Shown piece after piece: positions 8,474 to 17,437 of a stretch of DNA of 64,000 nucleotides. Position 1 is the first letter of the stretch. Each line of letters starts with the position of its first letter. The notes under the pieces were generated by a model. It ran no database searches. It saw nothing but the letters and a program-made list of their open reading frames with translations, and was not told where the DNA came from. The DNA lies in NCBI GenBank assembly GCA_016873515.1, contig VGXB01000006.1, forward strand, positions 1 through 64,000. Direction: 5' to 3'. This stretch comes from Nitrospira sp. GTDB lineage: Bacteria > Nitrospirota > Nitrospiria > Nitrospirales > Nitrospiraceae. A program made the position numbers and the translations under genes.

Positions 8474-9574
8474 ATGCCGAAAGAATCGATTGAGACACTC
8501 GTTTCTGAACTGACGCATGAGGAAGATTGGCGCCGGATGCGAGCCACCGCCGCTTGTGTGGCAGGAGGGCCTCGTGCCGTGCAGGCGCTGATCGAAGCGA
8601 TCCGGTCTAGTACGGCAGACCTGAAGAAAGAAGCGGCGGCGATGCTGGCCCGGATCAAAGACCCGCAGGCAGGCGTGGCGCTGGTCGGTCTGCTCGAACA
8701 CGAGGAGGAGGCCGTCCGCAAAGCCGGCGCGATGGCGTTGGAACAGATGGCGGGCGTACTTGATACAGACACGGCCTCGGCACTGGTTGCCTTGCTTCCC
8801 GCAACCGAGGATGGCGAATCCAAACGGCTGTTGACGCATCTGCTCGGCGCCATTCCGACCGCCGTGATCCCCCTCTGCACGATGTTGAAACACCCAGACC
8901 CGGATAGGCAGGTCACGGCAGCGACGATGCTTGACCAGCTCCTAGATCCCCGTTCGATCGACGCGTTCATCGACGCGATGGGTCAGCCGGCGGTGCGGGA
9001 TATTGCCGTGGGAACCTTGAAAAAGCTCGGCGCCATTCGCGAACGGATCGACGAGACATTCGATGCACTACGCGCAGTCGAAGGAGCGGGGGAACGGGAA
9101 GAGGCCAGGATGGCGACCGTCATTCACCTCTTGGGCATCGGCAGGCCCAGCGTGGAAATCCTCATCGAATATCTGGAAGACGACGACTGGCTGGTGCGAG
9201 AGGCTGCGGCCGACTTGTTGGGGAAGATTGCGGACGTGCGCGCCGTGGAACCGTTGATGAAACGGCTCGTGCATGACAAGGACACCGGGGTCAAAGAACT
9301 GGCCATCAAGGCACTGGGATTGATCGGTGATGCCCGTCCCACCCAGTTGTATTTGGAATCGATTCCGATCCGCCCGTTGCGAGTCTATGCGATGGAGGCA
9401 CTGGCCAAGATCAAGGATGTGGAAGTCCTGCGGCCGCACAAGGACCTGTTCGACCGATTGAGAGGAGATCGGGACGGGTTGGTGGCTTACAACGCGGGGC
9501 TCATCGCTGATAAACTGGGCGCCCTGGCTAACACCGCCCTCCAGACCCAAGAAGGAATTGACCAGCATGAGTGA
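8474..9574 (+). CDS. HEAT-repeat protein 3
   Basis: The product is about 366 residues from ATG 8474 (MPKESIETLVSEL); an earlier in-frame start at 8438 lies in repeat-like spacer and is not preferred. It is a less regular HEAT array: repeats are clear at both ends (EDWRRMRATAA, DDDWLVREAAADLLGKIADV), with a more divergent middle. No signal peptide is present. Its 3' end overlaps the next HEAT gene by eight bases, which implies translational coupling. Confidence 0.8.
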   Translation: MPKESIETLVSELTHEEDWRRMRATAACVAGGPRAVQALIEAIRSSTADLKKEAAAMLARIKDPQAGVALVGLLEHEEEAVRKAGAMALEQMAGVLDTDTASALVALLPATEDGESKRLLTHLLGAIPTAVIPLCTMLKHPDPDRQVTAATMLDQLLDPRSIDAFIDAMGQPAVRDIAVGTLKKLGAIRERIDETFDALRAVEGAGEREEARMATVIHLLGIGRPSVEILIEYLEDDDWLVREAAADLLGKIADVRAVEPLMKRLVHDKDTGVKELAIKALGLIGDARPTQLYLESIPIRPLRVYAMEALAKIKDVEVLRPHKDLFDRLRGDRDGLVAYNAGLIADKLGALANTALQTQEGIDQHE

Positions 9575-10331
9575 CGACACCACGTTCGATCGGATTGATC
9601 AATTGATTTCCGCCTTGCGAGATGAGAACGATGCCTTACGGGACCACGCAATTACCAGCCTGGGCCAGGCTGGGACGGATGCGATTCCCCGGCTGATCGG
9701 ACTGATGGCGGACGAAGACGCGGTAATTCGGGAAGCCGCAACCAGCGCCGTGGTGCAGATCGGACCGGCGGTGGCGGACGCCATGCTCGAAGCCCTGCGC
9801 GACGATGACTGGGCGGTCAGGGAACAAGCCGCCTCGGCCCTCGGAAAACTCAAAGATCCGCGCGCGGTCGAGCCACTGATCGCCGCGCTGACGGACAAGG
9901 ACGGAGCCGTGCGGACGGCGGTGGTCTGGGCGTTGGAGCGGATCGGCGACTCCCGCGCTGTCCCGGGATTGATCGACGCACTGGGAGACAGCACGGTGCG
10001 AGAAGACGTCGCGCGCGTGCTCAAGAAAGTCGGCGACGTGCGGGCGGTTGAAGCTCTGATCGACGGACTGCTGGGCCACAATTGGATGGTGCGCCGCCAC
10101 GCAGCGGACGCACTGGGACGCATTGGTGATCAACGCGGCGTCAGTCCCCTGATCGAATCGCTGAAAGACGAAGACTGGCTGGTTCGGCGCAATGCCGCCG
10201 AATCGCTCGCCCGACTCGGCGCCAAAGAAGCGATTCAACCCCTGCTGCCGCTGTTGGAAGACGAGAATACGATGGTCCAAGAAACCGTTGAGGCCGTGCT
10301 GACCAGCCTTGGTTGGACACCTGCGACATAA
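9567..10331 (+). CDS. HEAT-repeat protein 4
   Basis: This 254-residue protein starts at ATG 9567, preceded by AAGGAA inside the end of the previous gene. It has seven to eight well-preserved HEAT/PBS-lyase repeats (for example DDDWAVREQAASALGKLKDP and HNWMVRRHAADALGRIGDQ), ending in LTSLGWTPAT. The sharp preservation of the R-x-x-A-A-x-ALG core suggests recent internal duplication or strong constraint. It is coupled to HEAT protein 3 and followed 33 bases later by HEAT protein 5. Confidence 0.85.
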   Translation: MSDDTTFDRIDQLISALRDENDALRDHAITSLGQAGTDAIPRLIGLMADEDAVIREAATSAVVQIGPAVADAMLEALRDDDWAVREQAASALGKLKDPRAVEPLIAALTDKDGAVRTAVVWALERIGDSRAVPGLIDALGDSTVREDVARVLKKVGDVRAVEALIDGLLGHNWMVRRHAADALGRIGDQRGVSPLIESLKDEDWLVRRNAAESLARLGAKEAIQPLLPLLEDENTMVQETVEAVLTSLGWTPAT

Positions 10332-10364
10332 CGATTCACCTTGAACACAGAGAAGGATACGGTC

Positions 10365-11072
10365 ATGGCGGATGATACCACGGTCAAGTTGATACAAATC
10401 GGCCTCAAGGGAGGAGAGAAGAAGGACGGATTCAACCTCGTCACGGAACGGGTGATAGCGGTCAATCTCGAAACCAAACAGCTTGAGGTTGAGCTGTTGG
10501 CCTATGACGGTAAAACAACCATACTGGATGTCGCAGAAGAGGCGCTGGAAGACCTCAGGCAGCTTAAAGCCGGAGATGGTGCGACGATCCGTGTTGTGGA
10601 GGAGGGCGGGAAACGCGTCGCCAAGAGCTTTAGAATTCGCGCAAAAGATCCTCATGCGGCCAGAGCCGACGCGATGTTGTTGGACCTCAAGGATCCGCAC
10701 TGGTTGAACCGGAAATATGCGGCGGAAGTTTTGGGCGAGTTGAAGGACCCGCGGGCCGTCGATCCTCTGGTCCATGCCCTGACGGACGAGGTCGGCGATG
10801 TGCGGCAACGGGCCTACGATTCCCTGATCAAACTTGGTGGGGTATCCGTTCCCGCGCTGATTCCTTTATTGGTATCCGAGGAAGATGAGATCCGGCAATC
10901 CGCCGCGGAGATCATCAGAAAAGTCGGGAAGCCGGCCGTCGAACCGCTCGCGACCGCGCTCACCGATGCCGATGATCGGCTCAAAACCAGGATCCTAAAA
11001 GTCTTGGACCGGATGGGCTATAAACCGAAAACAAAGGACGACGCGGCAGCCGTGCTGCCGCGTCTGGCCTGA
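10365..11072 (+). CDS. HEAT-repeat protein 5 with a distinct N-terminal domain
   Basis: This 235-residue protein starts at ATG 10365 behind GAAGGA. Residues 1-90 form a separate beta-rich domain (LIQIGLKGGEKKDGF, LEVELLAYDGKTTILDV, ATIRVVEEGGKRVAKSF) that is not HEAT and is not recognised; it could be a small barrel. Residues 100-225 carry about four HEAT repeats (DPHWLNRKYAAEVLGELKDP). It closes the HEAT cluster and converges with ugd, with only four bases between the stops. Confidence 0.75.
   Translation: MADDTTVKLIQIGLKGGEKKDGFNLVTERVIAVNLETKQLEVELLAYDGKTTILDVAEEALEDLRQLKAGDGATIRVVEEGGKRVAKSFRIRAKDPHAARADAMLLDLKDPHWLNRKYAAEVLGELKDPRAVDPLVHALTDEVGDVRQRAYDSLIKLGGVSVPALIPLLVSEEDEIRQSAAEIIRKVGKPAVEPLATALTDADDRLKTRILKVLDRMGYKPKTKDDAAAVLPRLA
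11041..11063. terminator. Stem-loop at convergent gene ends
   Basis: ACGCGGCAG and CTGCCGCGT form a perfect 9-bp stem around a 5-base loop inside the last codons of HEAT protein 5. Read leftward, it is followed by CCTTTGTTTT, so it could terminate ugd transcription; in the rightward direction no T-run follows. Confidence 0.4.
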
Positions 11073-11076
11073 AAAA

Positions 11077-12402
11077 TTAGGACGCGGCGATGGGACCCTG
11101 CGTCTGGCGCCCAATTGAGATGTATTGGAAACCCGCCGCCGCAACTCGGGCCGGATCGTAGATGTTGCGCAAGTCCAGCAACACCGGGCTGCGCATGGCC
11201 GCTTTCAGCTTCTCGAACTCCAAATTCCGAAATAGGTTCCACTCGGTCATGATAATCAGGGCATCCGCGCCCTCCGCCGCATGGTAGGCATCGCGGCAGG
11301 CCTGTATGGCAGGCAAGACTCGGCATGCTTCTTCGAGAGCTTCCGGATCATAGGCCCTAATGGCCGCTCCTGCCGACAGGAGCTCTTGCCCGATCGCCAG
11401 CGCCGGAGCCTCTCGCAGGTCGTTCGTATTCGGTTTGAACGAGAGGCCCAAAAGCCCAACTGTTTTCCCGGTCAGCCCCCCGAGCGCTTCACAGATCTTG
11501 GTCACCATCCGTCTTCGCTGCTCGTCATTGACCTTCGCGGCAGCGGAGGCAATCTGCATTGGCTGACCATGGCGTTCGCCCATTTGAATAAGCGCAGTCA
11601 AGTCCTTGGGAAAACACGACCCGCCGAACCCAGGCCCTGCGTGGAGAAACTTGGAGCCGATACGATGGTCGAGACCCATGCCCTTGGCCACTATTTGGAC
11701 ATTGGCGCCGACCTTCTCACAGAGGTTGGCAATCTCATTGATGAACGAAATCTTCGTGGCGAGAAACGCGTTGGAAGCGTATTTGATCAGCTCCGCCGTC
11801 GGCACGTCGGTTACGACGATTGGCGTCTCAATAAGATAGAGCGGACGATACAAGTCCTTCAATATGGCGACGGCTTGGTCACTATCCGCGCCGATCACCA
11901 CACGATTCGGCCGCATAAAGTCTTCTATGGCCGACCCTTCTCGCAGAAACTCGGGGTTGGATACCACGTCAAACCGTACGGGTTTTTGCTGTGTCTGCTT
12001 GATGATTTCACGAAGCTTGTGGCCGGTTCCTACCGGCACAGTCGACTTGGTCACAATGACCTTGTAACCCGTCATATTGCGGCCGATGCCCCGGCCGACT
12101 TCTTCGACGTACGACAGATCCGCGAACCCGTCTCCACGGGGAGGAGTCCCGACAGCAATGATCAGCACGAGTGCCTGATCGACCGCTTTGGCGATATCGG
12201 TCGTGAAGGTCAGCCGATTCTCCCGCAACCCTTTGGTGACCAACTCTTTGATCCCCGGCTCATAGAAGGGCACTTCGCCTTTTTCCAAGGAGGCTACCCG
12301 CCGGGCGTCGCTGTCCATACAGGTGACGTTCACGCCGAACTCGGCAAAGCACGCCCCGGTGACAAGTCCAACATAGCCGGTTCCGATGACGCTGATATGC
12401 AT
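11077..12402 (-). CDS. ugd: UDP-glucose 6-dehydrogenase
   Basis: This 441-residue protein is of the usual length for the UDP-glucose/GDP-mannose dehydrogenase family. It opens with the NAD-binding GTGYVGL motif (residues 7-13), has the central KSTVPVGT segment and carries the catalytic cysteine in GGSCFPKD. It oxidises UDP-glucose to UDP-glucuronate with two NAD+ in the cytoplasm, supplying polysaccharide or envelope sugar synthesis. It is a single gene here, convergent with the HEAT cluster and divergent from the next membrane protein. Which UDP-sugar is used is inferred from family resemblance. Confidence 0.9.
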   Translation of the reverse strand: MHISVIGTGYVGLVTGACFAEFGVNVTCMDSDARRVASLEKGEVPFYEPGIKELVTKGLRENRLTFTTDIAKAVDQALVLIIAVGTPPRGDGFADLSYVEEVGRGIGRNMTGYKVIVTKSTVPVGTGHKLREIIKQTQQKPVRFDVVSNPEFLREGSAIEDFMRPNRVVIGADSDQAVAILKDLYRPLYLIETPIVVTDVPTAELIKYASNAFLATKISFINEIANLCEKVGANVQIVAKGMGLDHRIGSKFLHAGPGFGGSCFPKDLTALIQMGERHGQPMQIASAAAKVNDEQRRRMVTKICEALGGLTGKTVGLLGLSFKPNTNDLREAPALAIGQELLSAGAAIRAYDPEALEEACRVLPAIQACRDAYHAAEGADALIIMTEWNLFRNLEFEKLKAAMRSPVLLDLRNIYDPARVAAAGFQYISIGRQTQGPIAAS

Positions 12403-12565
12403 GAACTAATCTCCGCCTAGGATTCCTCAGTGCGGTGAAGTATAGCAACGAGAATTGTCGCAGGCAATCGGCCGCGTCATTTGAGCCAGCACACTCAATG
12501 ACTGATCGATTCATTGACTCCAAGAAAAACTGTTGAGTAGAATGCGCGACCATTCTTTCCGGTCC

Positions 12566-14116
12566 ATGACGCATAACCCGATACACATCCCCCGTTGGTT
12601 TCTCCTCTCCACCGCCTTCGTGACGGGAGCCATCGTCATGGCGTTGGAAATCTTGGGGAGCCGTCTGTTAGCACCCGTATTCGGCAATTCCCTGTACGTC
12701 TGGGGGGCGCTGATTGGAGTCATCTTGGCTGCGATGAGCAGCGGGTACGCCTTCGGCGGCTGGCTCTCGGACCGTTACTCAGGCGGAATGGTGCTAGCGG
12801 GCTTGCTGCTGTTTTCTGGCAGCTGGACCTTTCTCATTGCCTGGAGTAACCAGCCTATTCTGTTCGAAATCGAAAAATTCACGCAAGATCCTCGATGGGG
12901 GCCCTGCCTCGCCGCCACGGTGCTCCTAGCGCCACCGGCCTTTGGGTTGAGCGGCGCGCTGCCGGCCATGCTGCGGCTGGCTGTGGCGAATATGGAGCAC
13001 GTGGGATTCCACACCGGACGCATGATCGCCCTGTCGACCGTCGGCAGCCTCGTAGGAACATGGGGAACGGCGTTTTTTCTTCTTTCGTGGATGGGCAGCC
13101 AGTCGTTGGTCGCCTGGCTCGGCGGTCTGCAAATCGGGCTGGCCATCTTGTGGCTCGTGAAAGGCCCATCGACGCACCGGATGGTTCTTGGTGCAGGCAT
13201 CTTCTGCTCGGTTGGACTAGCCACTCTCGCGTCGCACCCGCTGCAGCGGCTGAACCAGCCCATCTATCAAGAAGATAGTCCCTATCAGCAAATCCGCATT
13301 CGTGACGATCAACTGTTCCGGTATCTCGTCTTGGACCGGACCTTTCATGCCACAATGTGGAAAGCCGATCCCGCCTACCTGTTTCTACCCTACAGCCAAA
13401 TGATGGTGTCGTCGCTCGCGCTGGTGACCGAACCAAAGCGTGGGCTCATTCTCGGCCATGGCGGCGGGTCGATCGCGAAGTGGCTGGCCCAGCATCGACC
13501 TGAGCTGGAGCTCGACATCGTGGAATTCGACCCAGCCGTCGTGCGCATGGCAGAACAGTTTTTCGACTATCACCCGCCAGCCACTCATCATGTTTCGGTC
13601 AAGGACGGGCGCGCCTTCCTCAATGCAACAGATCACACCTACGACGTGATGTGGATCGATGCGTTTGCGCGAGACATGATCCCGTTTCACTTGACGACGG
13701 TAGAGTTCTTCGGTCTGGTACGGGCACATTTGAATCCCGACGGAGTCGTGGCGATCAATCTGGCATCGTCGGGAAGGGAAGGCGATCGTGCCCGTGCCTC
13801 GGCAGTAGTGCACACCATGAAACGGACGTTTCCGGTGATTCACACCTTTCCCATTGAAAGTCCATGGAGAACTGACATGAGTCAGGCCAGAAATTTGATC
13901 TTCTTTGGCGGGCGCCCCATTGAAACTGCATCGGCAGATGATTTTGTTAGAAAAGTTACTGAGACAGCAATGAACCGGCAACTACCCATCGAAGCGATTG
14001 CGCTTCTACGTACGCGGAGAACAGAGCCCTGGCCTCCAGGCATGGAACTGACCGACGACTTTGCACCGTATGATCTGCTGATCGGACAAGAAGGTCATCG
14101 GGAACAAGCACACTGA
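12566..14116 (+). CDS. Membrane-anchored spermidine-synthase-like protein
   Basis: The product is about 516 residues; the start is uncertain (ATG 12542 or 12566, neither with a strong ribosome site). Residues 10-215 contain about six to seven membrane helices (LLSTAFVTGAIVMALEILGS, WGALIGVILAAMSSGYAFGG and others). The C-terminal half is a class I methyltransferase-like/polyamine-synthase domain: LILGHGGGSIAKWL, VEFDPAVVRMA, DGRAFL and DVMWIDAF. The usual GGGDG is changed to GGGSI, as in many membrane-fused homologues for which aminopropyl transfer is unproven. It stands alone. Confidence 0.8.
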   Translation: MTHNPIHIPRWFLLSTAFVTGAIVMALEILGSRLLAPVFGNSLYVWGALIGVILAAMSSGYAFGGWLSDRYSGGMVLAGLLLFSGSWTFLIAWSNQPILFEIEKFTQDPRWGPCLAATVLLAPPAFGLSGALPAMLRLAVANMEHVGFHTGRMIALSTVGSLVGTWGTAFFLLSWMGSQSLVAWLGGLQIGLAILWLVKGPSTHRMVLGAGIFCSVGLATLASHPLQRLNQPIYQEDSPYQQIRIRDDQLFRYLVLDRTFHATMWKADPAYLFLPYSQMMVSSLALVTEPKRGLILGHGGGSIAKWLAQHRPELELDIVEFDPAVVRMAEQFFDYHPPATHHVSVKDGRAFLNATDHTYDVMWIDAFARDMIPFHLTTVEFFGLVRAHLNPDGVVAINLASSGREGDRARASAVVHTMKRTFPVIHTFPIESPWRTDMSQARNLIFFGGRPIETASADDFVRKVTETAMNRQLPIEAIALLRTRRTEPWPPGMELTDDFAPYDLLIGQEGHREQAH

Positions 14117-14315
14117 CAGTGCGGTGAGCCGCCGGTATGCACGACGTGAGGAACCTAAGCCTACTTGCGGCAAAGTACCTATTCGCCGCAATTTGATCAA
14201 ACGCGGTAGCACACGCAAATCTGGATACGGAGTCGGAATACTGGAGAGGGGCTTATCCGCCCGCATTCATCACGATAACACGACAAAAAGCGGGTGGGTC
14301 GCATAAAGTCCGATT

Positions 14316-14664
14316 TGGTGGAGGCGAGGGGAGTTGAACCCCTGTCCGAAGATCGTCAGTGCACTGTGTCTACATGTGTAGCCGATAGTTTGAGTTTCGC
14401 AGCCGTCCACGCCCATCGGCAGGCTTAGAACAACCGCTAGCCCAGAAAGTTCTCATCCTGGCCGCTGAGCACCGGCCTGGGACCAGCCCGCTGCATCGCG
14501 CCGTTCCACCCCCGCGGGCCTCAGATGGAACGACGTCTCAGCCTAAATTAGGCTGCGAGTGCCAGTTCTTGATTGGCAGTTGCGTTTTCTCGGACTTTTA
14601 CGAGTTCCCGAGAGCTCGACATGCGACAGTGACCTCAGTATCCCCGTCGAAACCGGTCGCCCCC
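14316..14664 (-). ncRNA. ssrA: tmRNA (SsrA)
   Basis: The minus strand starts GGGGGCGACC and contains GGTTTCGACGGGG. It ends GGGGTTCAACTCCCC-TCGCCTCCACCA, a tRNA-like T arm and acceptor with encoded CCA. The 7-bp acceptor stem (GGGGGCG with CGCCTCC, one G-U) closes the molecule. By alignment to the E. coli layout, the resume codon is GCA and the tag reads ATANQELALAA before TAA; the terminal ALAA is the usual protease signal. TAATTTAGGCTGAGACG following the tag fits the pseudoknot region. It rescues stalled ribosomes with SmpB. Confidence 0.96.
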
Positions 14665-14691
14665 CTTTCGTGAATTGCGTGAAACGTAAGA

Positions 14692-14751
14692 CGTAAAACG
14701 TAAGAGGTTTCAAGCCCTGTAAGGATTCGTCATATCCTTTTACGTTTTACG
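14692..14751. repeat. Long imperfect inverted repeat between tmRNA and transporter gene
   Basis: The arm CGTAAAACGTAAGAGG at 14692-14707 pairs with CCTTTTACGTTTTACG at 14736-14751 with one mismatch. The left flank adds tandem AACGTAAGACGTAA words. It sits upstream of tmRNA and downstream of the transporter stop (both leftward), so it could act as a terminator or be part of the dispersed short-period repeats. Confidence 0.6.
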
Positions 14752-14804
14752 GCCTCTATCATACCGCACAGGTCAAGGGGATGCCAGAAGGATTTACCGG
14801 ACTC

Positions 14805-16439
14805 TCACGCGCTCTTAAACCGAGAGACCTTGGCGAAGGCTATAGCCAGAAACGGGAGGATGAGACCCAATAAGAGCTGTACGATGAGTAATTCACCAAG
14901 TTGGCTATAGTCGGCGGGGCTCTGCATCGCACCAGTCGCGGCATCCTTCACTTCGCGCGTGATGACGAAGATCTCGTTCAGGTACTTCGTGCCGAGCTGG
15001 CTAAACGAGAGCGCCAGATTGGTGAACGACGCCATGACGGCAAAGAAGGTGGCTTTCAGATGAGCCGGCGCGGAATTAGCAATCCAGGCGAGCATCGGCA
15101 CCATCGAGATTTGTCCAAGCGGTGATTCCAGCGCCGTATCGATCAAGGCAATGAACCGCGCATCCACAAATCCACCGGTCATTTGCGCCGTCCATTCGTG
15201 TAGCCCATAAAACATGCTGACAACGGGAATGGTGAGGATCGTGCCGATGACGGTCAGAAATCCCACCACATAGGCAATTGACCGCTCAGCCATGAACCGG
15301 CGAAAGACGAACATGCTGACCAGCGTCAACGTACTGCCGGTCAACGACAGAATAGAAAGAAACTGCTGATCGAACTTGAGTTGATCGATCATCCACCAAG
15401 TTGTGCCGGGTCCGGTTCCTGGAATCGACCGGAACATGAACACGACGACGGCCGTCCCGACGAGTGTAAGCTGCTTATCCGGCTCCAATTCGCTGACCAA
15501 TCGCGCCATGAGGAACAGGACAATCCCCATGGACCCGGCAAACACAATCTCTTCTCGATAGGGAAATCCTCCCAAGCCGACCGTCAGGGTAAACAACACG
15601 AAGGCCAGGCTGCCGCCCAGAATCCACCAGTTGGGTTGTGTCTTGTCTGATGCTTGGTCGCGCAGATCGACCATCTGCATGGCCTGCTCCCGCGTGAATC
15701 CTTGTCGAATCAGTTCTTCCCGATGCCGCCGCCGAAGCCGCCACGCCAATCCTAGCCCCAACACAGAAACGAAGGGAATACTGAGCGCCACGAGATAAAT
15801 TCGTTGATAAATCTTCACGAGTTCCGGTTGCGGCAGCTCGTCGGTACCGGAAAACACGTAGACGTTGACCATCGCCACGAGGATGCCACCCCCGATGATC
15901 GCTACACGGCCGAGCGTCTGCATCGTCGTGTGCATGAGTCTTCGGGTCTGCTCATCAAACGGCTGACCCCGCGCATCGACACGGGGAACGGCCTCAACCG
16001 TCATGGCATCAGCCACCGCGTCTTGGATGACGTAGCCGATGGGCGCGAGCAGTGTGCTAAGTACGAACCACACCTCCGCGGGCAAGATTGTCGTCATGAC
16101 CTCACGGTTCCCGATCAGCGCCGCCATGATACCGAGGCTCACGGCCAACAAGGTCGCCCCCATCCCAACCAACCAGCCTTTCCAACGCCAGAGCAAATCG
16201 ACGGTGTGACCGATAGGCATCTTCAGCGCCCAGGGAATGCCCGCCCAGAATCCAAGCGCGGCAAGGAACGAGGCGGAGAGTCCAAGATAGTCTTTGACGA
16301 AGAAGGTACCGACGATCCCGGTCAGGCCGGAAATTCCATAGGCCACATAGACCATGAGCGGCGGCAGATACGAGAGCCGCATCTCACGGCCGAGCGAGAG
16401 AATATTACGGTCAATCCAGTTGAGGAATGGGTTGGTCAC
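14805..16439 (-). CDS. BT1/MFS-family membrane transporter
   Basis: This 544-residue protein has about twelve hydrophobic segments (for example LMVYVAYGISGLTGIVGTFF, LAALGFWAGIPWALKMPIGH, GLILPFLAIAFAKV). The motif PWALKMPIGHTVDLL and the loop QDAVADAMTVEAVPR resemble the folate-biopterin transporter (BT1) branch of the major facilitator superfamily. The substrate is unknown. It is 44 bases downstream of the SDR gene, probably in the same operon. Confidence 0.75.
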   Translation of the reverse strand: MTNPFLNWIDRNILSLGREMRLSYLPPLMVYVAYGISGLTGIVGTFFVKDYLGLSASFLAALGFWAGIPWALKMPIGHTVDLLWRWKGWLVGMGATLLAVSLGIMAALIGNREVMTTILPAEVWFVLSTLLAPIGYVIQDAVADAMTVEAVPRVDARGQPFDEQTRRLMHTTMQTLGRVAIIGGGILVAMVNVYVFSGTDELPQPELVKIYQRIYLVALSIPFVSVLGLGLAWRLRRRHREELIRQGFTREQAMQMVDLRDQASDKTQPNWWILGGSLAFVLFTLTVGLGGFPYREEIVFAGSMGIVLFLMARLVSELEPDKQLTLVGTAVVVFMFRSIPGTGPGTTWWMIDQLKFDQQFLSILSLTGSTLTLVSMFVFRRFMAERSIAYVVGFLTVIGTILTIPVVSMFYGLHEWTAQMTGGFVDARFIALIDTALESPLGQISMVPMLAWIANSAPAHLKATFFAVMASFTNLALSFSQLGTKYLNEIFVITREVKDAATGAMQSPADYSQLGELLIVQLLLGLILPFLAIAFAKVSRFKSA

Positions 16440-16483
16440 GACAGGTCGTGTGCGTGTCGGGGATGTGCCCTGACGGATGAGGT

Positions 16484-17215
16484 TTACATCACAATGCCGC
16501 CGCCTGCATGAATATTCTGCCCGGTGAGCCAGCGGGCTTCGTCACTGACGATAAAGGCCACCACGTCGGCAATGTCTTTCGGCGTGCCTAGCCGTTTGAG
16601 AGGGGACTGTTGGATGCCGATTTGGCGATATTGATCTGTCATCATCCCCGTTTCCGTAAATCCCGGTGACACAGTATTCACCGTAATTTTGCGCGGCGCA
16701 AGTTCTTGGGCCAATCCCTTGGTATATTGTTCCAGCGCACCCTTGCTGCCGAGATGGGCGGTTGCTCCAGGAAAACTCAAGTGCGTCCCGTCGGTCGAGA
16801 TATTCACGATCCGCCCGCCGTCCTTCAGCACGAGCGCAGCTTCCTGCATGGCAAAGTACGGCCCCTTGGCATTCAGCGCCACGACCTGATCAAACTCCTC
16901 TTCCGTCGTCTCCGCCAGCAGTTTGGACATGAACCGGCCGGCATTGTTCACAAGAATATCGAGACGGCCGAACTGTTTGGCCGTCTCGCGCACAAGCCGC
17001 CGTGCCTCGGATACTTTACTCATATCCGCTTGGAAAGCCACCGCCTTGCCGCCCCTGGCTTGAATCCCGATCACGACCTGTTGCGCCTTCTCGGTACTCT
17101 TGGAATGGTTGATGACGACGATCGCGCCGTCTTCCGCAAATCGCTCTGCGATCGCCCGGCCGATTCCATTCGACGCTCCTGTCACAATCGCCACTTTCCC
17201 GCTCAGTGAAGCCAT
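16484..17215 (-). CDS. Short-chain dehydrogenase-like protein, FabG type, altered active site
   Basis: The product is about 243 residues from ATG 17215. The Rossmann TGASNGIGR motif, NNAG and the PGFTETGM C-terminal segment are classical SDR features, and the end (GQNIHAGGGIVM) matches FabG-like enzymes. However, the catalytic YxxxK is HLGSK: the codon at the Tyr position is CAT. Loss of the catalytic tyrosine makes normal ketoreductase activity doubtful. It is followed by the transporter gene. Confidence 0.8.
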   Translation of the reverse strand: MASLSGKVAIVTGASNGIGRAIAERFAEDGAIVVINHSKSTEKAQQVVIGIQARGGKAVAFQADMSKVSEARRLVRETAKQFGRLDILVNNAGRFMSKLLAETTEEEFDQVVALNAKGPYFAMQEAALVLKDGGRIVNISTDGTHLSFPGATAHLGSKGALEQYTKGLAQELAPRKITVNTVSPGFTETGMMTDQYRQIGIQQSPLKRLGTPKDIADVVAFIVSDEARWLTGQNIHAGGGIVM

Positions 17216-17258
17216 CTTCTGAGTTCCTCCCAATGTACACGCCCATTGTCACTCGATC

Positions 17259-17282
17259 GGGCACTGGGAACCCCCAATGCCC
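17259..17282. repeat. Palindromic element upstream of SDR gene
   Basis: GGGCACTGGG (17259-17268) and CCCAATGCCC (17273-17282) form a 10-bp stem with one mismatch and a 4-base loop, 44 bases upstream of the SDR start. Its left part, with the preceding TC, matches the element at 30218-30238 closely. Confidence 0.45.
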
Positions 17283-17437
17283 GTGACTGCGGATTCCACC
17301 ACAGATGATCTCCCGTGAAAAGAAACTTTTCAATGTAGAGCAGCGCCATGCTGCCAGCACATCTCACGGATGATGCGAGCGGCATCGATAGAAACATGTC
17401 GCACACCTTGAAATGAAGCCGTTCTGTAAATGAGCCA

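Noticed and set aside
14316-14664. Separate tRNA gene suggested by the T-arm and CCA end
   Set aside because: The tRNA-like end pairs with the 5' end 350 bases away and the tag reading frame is present, so it is tmRNA.
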